Assembly: GCA_023212695.1 (NCBI GenBank)
Contig: JALCCG010000241.1
Location: forward strand, 1 to 32,089
Origin: Sporisorium sorghi
Lineage: Eukaryota; Basidiomycota; Ustilaginomycetes; Ustilaginales; Ustilaginaceae
Direction: 5' to 3'
DNA: 32,089 bases
Program-made: the position numbers and the translations under genes
Shown here: in pieces, positions 26,721-32,089 of the stretch
Numbering within the stretch: position 1 is the stretch's first letter
How the letters are laid out: every line of letters starts with the position of its first letter
Notes under the pieces: generated by a model
Seen by the model: only the letters and a program-made list of their open reading frames with translations
Database searches by the model: none
What the model was told of the DNA's origin: nothing

Positions 26721-27839
26721 ATGGCAGCAGAGAAGCTCACGAAAAAGCAGCAGAAATCTGCCCAATTCAAGGCTGGGAAGAAGGGCAAAGCCGCTGCCCT
26801 CGAGGATCACCCCGCGACCCCCGACGATGTTCCCGAAGACCCCCCCCCTACTGCATCCACGAGCGCTGCGGAAGCGTCCGCCTCTGCTGCTGTCGCTCCC
26901 ACATCCGAGCCGGCAGAGGCATCAGCACCCGTGAAAGAAGAGAAGCGTAACAAAAAGCGCAAGCGTCTAGCTGCCGAAGCGGCGGCTCTGGCCAAAGCGC
27001 AAGCGGAAGCGGAAGCAGGGATCACACCCGAGGAAGACAAGCCACCCAAAAGCAAGGAGGAGGGCAAGACACGCAAAGCCAAAGCAGCAAAACCGACGTC
27101 GTCCAAAGCGGATCCTGCAGCGAATGCGAAAAAGACCACGTTCGGCGACGACGGCGAGGTGGCGTCCGAGCAAGCTGTTCCTTCCTCCACCCTTACCCCC
27201 GCCACCACCGCGACCTCCGCCAAGGGCAGCAAGTTCATCCTCTTCGTCGGCAACATGGCCTTCAGCACGACCTCTGACAACATCGCCAAACACTTCGGCC
27301 ACGCCTGCGGCGAGGTGCCCTCTGTGCGCCTTCTCACGCGCAAAGCCGACCCGAACGCCCTCTCCTCCCTCTCTGCCTCAAAGCGCAAATCCATCGCCAA
27401 GGGCAAGGCGCAAGACCCGTCGAAACCGCAGTCCAAGGGATGCGCGTTTGTCGAGTTCAAGTCGAGCGACGCTCTGCGCAAAGCGTTGAAGTTCCACCAT
27501 ACTTTGTTGGAGGGGCGCAAGATCAATGTGGAGCTGACCGCGGGCGGTGGCGGGAAGAGCGAGGCGAGGCAGGAGAAGATCAAGGCTAAGAATGCAGGGT
27601 TGGATAAGGAGAGGCAGAAGCTGCACGGCAAGTATGTGGCGCCCAAGAATGAGGCGAGGAAGCAGGGGCAGCTGCAGAAGGGTGAGGAGAGGCCGAGCAA
27701 GAGGAGTAAGCGGGAGGGGGATGGGGATGGGGATGGGGAAGGTGCGGCGTCGTGGGGCAGGAACAGCGGCAAGGAGCGCAAGATGCCAAGGTTCATGGCG
27801 ACTGGGTCGAACGCTGTGCGTGTCGCTCCTACGTCGTAG
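26721..27839 (+). CDS. NOP6: Nucleolar RRM protein, Nop6-like
   Basis: The 372-residue product is a highly basic, Lys/Ala/Glu-rich protein with one RNA-recognition motif. The RRM spans about 171-273, with RNP2 ILFVGN (173-178) and RNP1 KGCAFVEF (239-246). NVELTAGGGG follows directly; it is characteristic of Nop6, a yeast nucleolar factor that assists early 40S assembly. Flanks are coiled, charged and disordered: 72-95 has a KRNKKRKR nuclear/nucleolar signal, and the tail is basic with a Gly/Asp run. The loop of the RRM is enlarged (about 208-236, Ser/Lys-rich). The Met at 26721 (AAAT-ATG-GCA) starts a typical basic N-terminus. An in-frame Met at 26559 would add 54 residues of leader and include the promoter element, so it is unlikely. 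Confidence 0.85.
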   Translation: MAAEKLTKKQQKSAQFKAGKKGKAAALEDHPATPDDVPEDPPPTASTSAAEASASAAVAPTSEPAEASAPVKEEKRNKKRKRLAAEAAALAKAQAEAEAGITPEEDKPPKSKEEGKTRKAKAAKPTSSKADPAANAKKTTFGDDGEVASEQAVPSSTLTPATTATSAKGSKFILFVGNMAFSTTSDNIAKHFGHACGEVPSVRLLTRKADPNALSSLSASKRKSIAKGKAQDPSKPQSKGCAFVEFKSSDALRKALKFHHTLLEGRKINVELTAGGGGKSEARQEKIKAKNAGLDKERQKLHGKYVAPKNEARKQGQLQKGEERPSKRSKREGDGDGDGEGAASWGRNSGKERKMPRFMATGSNAVRVAPTS

Positions 27840-28071
27840 ATCCGAGTTTTCTCTACACAACACCTCTGCTTTTCATCGATACCAATCCAACACACATTCT
27901 TCATGCACTTGATCAGGACAAACTTTGATACGTCTTCTATGACACGAAGGAACGTGAGCGACTTTGAACAGAAACAGGAAGAACGGAAAAAGTGAAAGGC
28001 ATCCGAGCCCGAGGAGGCGCAGCATCGGGGGGGCCCATGGCGAACATCACGCGCGCACACGAATGACACGC

Positions 28072-29067
28072 TCAAGCCGTGGTGCTGGCGGCAGCGGCGT
28101 CGTCGACGTTCCACAGGCACATGCCGTTGTGCGGGTCCTTGGGTTCGCCGCCCTTAGCCGTGCAGTCGTACTGGAACGCCTTCAGCGCGTCGTCCCGAGC
28201 GCTATCGTGGTCGAGCTGGCAGAAGCCGTAGGTGTACGACATGGCGTTGGTCAACATGGCGCTGCACATCTGCTTGGTTTTTTCGTCGACGATCGCATCG
28301 CCATCGCCGTTGATCGTGGTGTAGCCCGAGAGTTTCTTGGACTTGGTGATGGTGGGGAGGATCTTGGCGCACTGCGACATGAAGGCGGACGCGGCGACTT
28401 TGCGCTGGGCGCAGTTGCACAGGTTGGGGCGGTCCTTTTCCACGATGGGCTTGAGGATGGGCTTGGTCGAAGCCTTGCAGCAGGCGAGCGAGCGCGTGAT
28501 GGCATAGTCGACGAGAGAGTAGTGGAACGTACCCTCGGTTTTGAAGCCGTCCTTGTCGTTGGTCGACTTGCCCGTCGTATCGGGCGTCGGGTCCGGCTTC
28601 GGCGGCGGATCATCAGGCGCCGCAGCCGGGGGAGGCGCAGGCTTTTTATAGTTCTCCGCATAGTTGGGCCAGTTCTGCGGACAGTAGCTCTTCTCCGGCG
28701 TAATCACCTCGCCGCCGTTCTTAGCGTCAGTGCACGTAGCCTTGAACGCACTCGTCGCCTCGTCCGGAGTAGACCCAGGCAAGTGGTGACAGAACTGCAG
28801 GCCCATCTGACGCGATCCAGGCGTCAAGCCCATCGCCATGGTCTGATGCTCGAAACACTTCCACTGCGGAGCAGAGGCGAACTCGCCGGGCACGCCCATA
28901 CAGCAGGCCAAGTCGTACACCTTGGTGTTGTCCGTGAGCACAATGTTGAACTGCCGAATCACTGCCAAGTTTGGGTTGGTGATTTGCGGGTCATCGGCAG
29001 CAACGTGCGAGATGAGCACGAGCGAGACGGTGCCCAGAAGGGCGAGCCAGGTGCGCTTCACCTGCAT
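28072..29067 (-). CDS. Secreted Cys-rich protein with internally duplicated domain
   Basis: I do not recognise the family. The 331-residue product has a signal peptide (1-24, hydrophobic WLALLGTVSLVLISHVAA), and no further membrane helix. Two related modules follow, joined by a Pro/Lys/Asp linker (about 141-175). Module 1 (about 33-132) has Cys at 55, 56, 71, 93, 112 and 129. Module 2 (about 181-320) has Cys at 196, 197, 217, 219, 233, 268, 283, 302 and 317. Shared landmarks are LACC, FC followed 19 residues later by CT, an (E/D)DA-like helix with AF, and a GGE motif before the last Cys. Extracellular localisation is likely; a host-interaction or wall role is possible but not shown. A TATA-like TATAAG on the minus strand lies about 105 bp upstream (about 29172-29177). 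Confidence 0.8.
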   Translation of the reverse strand: MQVKRTWLALLGTVSLVLISHVAADDPQITNPNLAVIRQFNIVLTDNTKVYDLACCMGVPGEFASAPQWKCFEHQTMAMGLTPGSRQMGLQFCHHLPGSTPDEATSAFKATCTDAKNGGEVITPEKSYCPQNWPNYAENYKKPAPPPAAAPDDPPPKPDPTPDTTGKSTNDKDGFKTEGTFHYSLVDYAITRSLACCKASTKPILKPIVEKDRPNLCNCAQRKVAASAFMSQCAKILPTITKSKKLSGYTTINGDGDAIVDEKTKQMCSAMLTNAMSYTYGFCQLDHDSARDDALKAFQYDCTAKGGEPKDPHNGMCLWNVDDAAAASTTA

Positions 29068-29519
29068 CGTTTCGGTTCGAATGATGGTTAAGGAGTGTGA
29101 ACGAAAGAGGAGAAAGTGAGAGGGCAGCGAAGGGGAAGGGTGGAAGTGGGAATCCGCAAGTGCGCGTCCTACTTATACGAGTCGGCCTTGGGAAAAGAGC
29201 CCCACCAGACCGACCAGCCACGACACTGTGACTGGAAGGCAAACCTGCGCCAGACCACACTCACCGCCCACACTTGGTTATGAAGTGGATCCAGACCAGT
29301 CGAGAGAGAGTGCTGCAAAGCCAAGCTCGATCGTCGAAAGCAGGCCGAAATGAAGGTGCGGTGGGAGTTCAAAGGCCAACACACTCCAAACGTGTGCAAC
29401 ATGAAGTTGCTGCATTGTGCCACAGACCGAGAGAGCGTGCAACAACAGAGGTGCAGCAGCAGCGGACGAGGGTGTGGCAGTGGGGATGAAATTGAATGCA
29501 AAAAAAAAAAAGAGAGGGA
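29068..29519. other. Intergenic region, promoter of secreted Cys-rich gene
   Basis: This 452 bp stretch holds the minus-strand promoter of the secreted protein (TATAAG near 29172-29177) and the short 3' region of NPL4. An A12 run (29500-29511), read as T12 on the NPL4 strand, begins 8 bases after its stop. No gene is apparent. Confidence 0.6.
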
Positions 29520-31718
29520 TCACAGGGGCAGACCGCAGATCTCGCAGTCCGAAGCACTTGGCTCATTGTGATAGGTACAGTGGGAGCACACCTTGACGCC
29601 CGCGGGTGCGTCGTCAGCGGCTGCTGCTGCAATCGCCGCAGCGGTGGCAGCTTCGTCGACATCGCCAGCGCCGTTCCTGGCAGATGCACGACGAACGTGC
29701 GAGACGTGCACTTCATCGCTGTCGTCGCCCTCGCCGTCGTCGTAAAAGTCCTCGTTGGCGTCATCGAAGCCGACGTCGTCGTCGGAATCCATGCCGCCAT
29801 CGTAGGTGAACTGGTCCTTGGGCGACTCGGGCGCCTTGGTCTCGCTCGCCGCTGCGGGCACATGCTCACGAGCCAGAGCCATGAGTGTCTGCCAACCAGG
29901 TCGCAGGAGGAGGGCATCCAGGGCAGCACCAGAGTCATGCGTGATGGCCAGACGGCAGAGCGCGGCCATGTCGTCTTGATCGAGGAAGCCGCTCGTGTCG
30001 AGGAAGGCGAGCAGGTGCCAGTCGCTGAGAGCACCGACGAGCTTTTGGCGGATCTGGTCGTCGTCGGCTCGTGACTTGCCCTTGGTGCTCTCGACGCCGT
30101 CTCCGATGGGGAAGAGCTGCTTGTGACCCACAATCTTGCCGATGCTGGTCAACGCGACAGTGAGATCCTGGTCGTGAAGACCGGGACGGTTCTCGATGGG
30201 GAATTTGGAGCTGAGGAACGTCGGATTGGGTGCATTGGGGAAGCCGTGGGTGGCATTGACGATGAGATACTCGACGGGGAAGGTGGGCTTGGCGCTCTCC
30301 TTGACGTCGATCTTGTACTCGTTGGTGTAGCGGTAGAATACCTCGGGGACGTATCGCTCGCCTTCGCTGGGCTTGACGCGGATGATGTTGGGGTTGACGC
30401 TAGCCTCGATCATGTCGGCCTGGACCATGCCCATGCCTTGTTCGCTAATCTGATACGCCGACACGTCGATGGCTCCCTCCTCGGTGCCGCTGAGGATGCA
30501 TGTGACGAACTTGGAATTGAAGCGACCGGTGGAGCTGAAGCGGGACGGGTTGGGGTTGGCGAGCTGGAGCTGCGCAGCGAAAACGGTCTCGATTCCAGAG
30601 AGGAAGAAGCTGTCCTTGTGTCGTTTGCAGACGACCTTGCCCGCCAGCGAGGGGTCTTGGCGGGTGGGGTCGGCAGGGCTGAGATCCGAGTAGATCATGC
30701 CGACAAATTCGAGTCCGCAGAGTTTGGCGAGCTTCTCGACACGCGGCTGTTGCTCCCAAGGCACGCCGAGCGTCAAGCCGTCGAGCTCACCCTCCTGCGG
30801 AGGCTCGTGGATGGCCTCGACGACGGCTTTGATACCCATGGGCACATCCGGATAGGCCTCGTAGCGACCAAGGAGAAAACCGAACCGTTGTGTTGCGGTG
30901 CTCCTCCAGAAGGTGAGGATGTTTTCGATGAGGTCGGGATGCGCAAACTCGACGTGGTCGACCATGCGGTAGGGTTGTCGCTGGAGTGTGATGGCCGAGG
31001 GCTGACATTTGGTGCAGATGCCTGCGGGCCAGTTGGGATGGCTTGCAGAAGGACAAGGCTTCTTGACGGTGTAGTCAACTTCTTCGAGGGGTGGGATGAA
31101 GGACTGAGTGGGCTTGTTGGTGGCGATGTCTTGCTTGCGCAGGAAGGCGTGGAAGGAGAGATGCTTGATGCTGTTTTCGGCTTGATACTTGGAGTCGTAC
31201 GGTTCGAGCGGCATACAATAGTCGCACATGCCTTTAGGACCGTGTCGACAGAAGGTCGAATCCTTTTTGCGTGCGATCTTGCCCTCCTGCGCCTCCCAAT
31301 AGGTGTCGACGCTGTGTTCCTTGACGGTCTCCCATGGCTTGTTTGGACGCGATGCTGCCGAAGGTGGCTGCGTTTGCGACGACGACGAAGCGACAGCAGC
31401 AGCAGCAGATGACGACTCGGCTGTTGTTGTCGAGGAGGCAGCCGCATCGTAGCTGGTGGAAGCAGCGGCAGTGGAAGTGTTCTCCTTGTAGGCGGCAAAG
31501 AGAAGATGGCCGTGAGCGATACCTAGCTCTCCGAGGGAGCTGCCTTTGAGCGTAGTAGCTGCGAACTCGCCGCCTCTTGGCTGATTTGAGAAAGTGAGCG
31601 ATTCCGGATCCGCATTAGGCATGGTCTCGAGCACCTTTTCGATGAGTTTGGCGGCGTCATCGGCGGGCTGAAGATCGAAGCGAAAGTTGCCATCCTTGGA
31701 GCGGACACGAACGATCAT
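29520..31718 (-). CDS. NPL4: Npl4, Cdc48/p97 ubiquitin cofactor
   Basis: The 732-residue product is Npl4, which with Ufd1 recruits the Cdc48 ATPase to ubiquitinated proteins in ERAD and chromatin processing. Domains in order: an N-terminal ubiquitin-like/UBX-like fold (1-78, MIVRVRSKDGNFRF), a Ser/Ala linker (80-125), the zf-NPL4 region with zinc-binding pairs (C157, C165/C168, C222, C235/C238), and the MPN-like NPL4 domain starting near DHVEFAHPDLIENILTFW (about 254). The protein ends in an NZF/RanBP2-type zinc finger, C711-x2-C714-x10-C725-x2-C728, with the T715-Y716 pair typical of ubiquitin-binding NZFs. Yeast Npl4 lacks this finger; animal Npl4 has it. The Met at 31718 starts the UBX-like fold; the in-frame Met at 31943 would add 75 unrelated residues. 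Confidence 0.95.
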   Translation of the reverse strand: MIVRVRSKDGNFRFDLQPADDAAKLIEKVLETMPNADPESLTFSNQPRGGEFAATTLKGSSLGELGIAHGHLLFAAYKENTSTAAASTSYDAAASSTTTAESSSAAAAVASSSSQTQPPSAASRPNKPWETVKEHSVDTYWEAQEGKIARKKDSTFCRHGPKGMCDYCMPLEPYDSKYQAENSIKHLSFHAFLRKQDIATNKPTQSFIPPLEEVDYTVKKPCPSASHPNWPAGICTKCQPSAITLQRQPYRMVDHVEFAHPDLIENILTFWRSTATQRFGFLLGRYEAYPDVPMGIKAVVEAIHEPPQEGELDGLTLGVPWEQQPRVEKLAKLCGLEFVGMIYSDLSPADPTRQDPSLAGKVVCKRHKDSFFLSGIETVFAAQLQLANPNPSRFSSTGRFNSKFVTCILSGTEEGAIDVSAYQISEQGMGMVQADMIEASVNPNIIRVKPSEGERYVPEVFYRYTNEYKIDVKESAKPTFPVEYLIVNATHGFPNAPNPTFLSSKFPIENRPGLHDQDLTVALTSIGKIVGHKQLFPIGDGVESTKGKSRADDDQIRQKLVGALSDWHLLAFLDTSGFLDQDDMAALCRLAITHDSGAALDALLLRPGWQTLMALAREHVPAAASETKAPESPKDQFTYDGGMDSDDDVGFDDANEDFYDDGEGDDSDEVHVSHVRRASARNGAGDVDEAATAAAIAAAAADDAPAGVKVCSHCTYHNEPSASDCEICGLPL

Positions 31719-31964
31719 GGTTGCGAAGATGGACGCTTCCGCGCGATGAGAGTAGCGAGACGACGAGCTTGACCACAAACAGATAGGAGCGAGAGTTGTG
31801 GAACACTGAGCGTCCAGAGTGAGTCGTGGATGGTGTCGTCCGAGGAAGAACGTCTTGGTTGGTTGGTTGGAAGAAAGTGGAGGTTTGAACTCGATTTCGT
31901 TTTGGTGCGCCTGTGCGCTGTGCTGCGCTTCCTCAGGGTCCACGCGTAATCTGGTCGATCACGG
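31719..31964. other. NPL4 promoter region
   Basis: Sequence upstream of NPL4 on the minus strand, of normal composition for this genome. No clear TATA box is seen. The region ends at the poly(A) tract. Confidence 0.5.
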
Positions 31965-32020
<56 letters not shown>

Positions 32021-32089
32021 TAAGTAGCGAATAGTTTATTTTTTTTATTTTTGGTAGGCCAACAAAGTAAACCAAAAAAAAAAAAAAGA
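31965..32089. repeat. Poly(A) tract and AT-rich tail at right edge
   Basis: An unbroken run of 52 A (31965-32016) is followed by 73 strongly AT-rich bases, including TTTATTTTTTTTATTTTTGG and a second A-run of 14 near the end. The composition breaks sharply from the GC-rich sequence before 31960. It may be a contig-end artefact or the edge of a different compartment such as a repeat. Confidence 0.85.

Noticed and set aside
26807..28120. 437-codon minus-strand frame opposite NOP6
   Set aside because: It has an Ala/Ser/Leu-rich composition and no family resemblance. The plus strand carries an RRM.
30123..31412. 429-codon plus-strand frame opposite NPL4
   Set aside because: It is the complement of a well-conserved Npl4 sequence and has no domain of its own.
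1..32089. tRNA, rRNA, CRISPR, transposase, reverse transcriptase or telomere repeats
   Set aside because: I searched by eye for T-loop-like GGTTCRANNCC, repeat-spacer arrays, TTAGGG runs and element proteins, and found none.

Overview
The window looks like nuclear DNA of a smut fungus or close relative (Ustilaginomycotina). Genes are packed at about one per 2.5 kb, are mostly intronless, and have GC-rich third positions. The few introns are short (72-123 bp), with GTGAGT/GTAAGY donors and CAG acceptors. Proteins carry long Ser/Ala/Pro/Gly low-complexity stretches, and the protein families are fungal. This assignment is inferred from gene style and families, not from a database match. Both ends run into long poly(A) tracts, and the last 73 bases are AT-rich, so the window may be a complete contig that broke at homopolymers.

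Layout from left to right: UTP11 (+, ribosome biogenesis); a Liz1/Dal5-type MFS transporter (-); a 3.36 kb stretch without a gene; a secreted Rds1-type ferritin-like protein (+); ELP4 (-, Elongator); an AKR7-type aldo/keto reductase (+) broken by a one-base frameshift; a large Cdc7/SepH/Cdc15-type septation kinase (-); an MFS sugar transporter (+) followed by an in-frame coding-like extension beyond its stop; a small mitochondrial-type membrane protein (-); the 51 kDa subunit of complex I (-); a three-exon four-TM membrane protein (-); TIM8 (-, three exons); NOP6 (+, nucleolar RRM protein); a secreted Cys-rich protein with an internal duplication (-); and NPL4 (-, Cdc48 cofactor).

This is mainly a housekeeping segment with no gene cluster or operon. 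Three genes serve mitochondria (complex I 51 kDa, TIM8, the small predicted mitochondrial protein). Two serve ribosome biogenesis (UTP11, NOP6) and share an identical 12-bp promoter element. Two encode secreted products. The observations most worth following are the reductase frameshift, the in-frame extension after the sugar-transporter stop, the duplicated secreted protein, and the shared promoter element. I saw no rRNA, tRNA, CRISPR array, transposase or reverse transcriptase. No obviously new multi-gene system is present.
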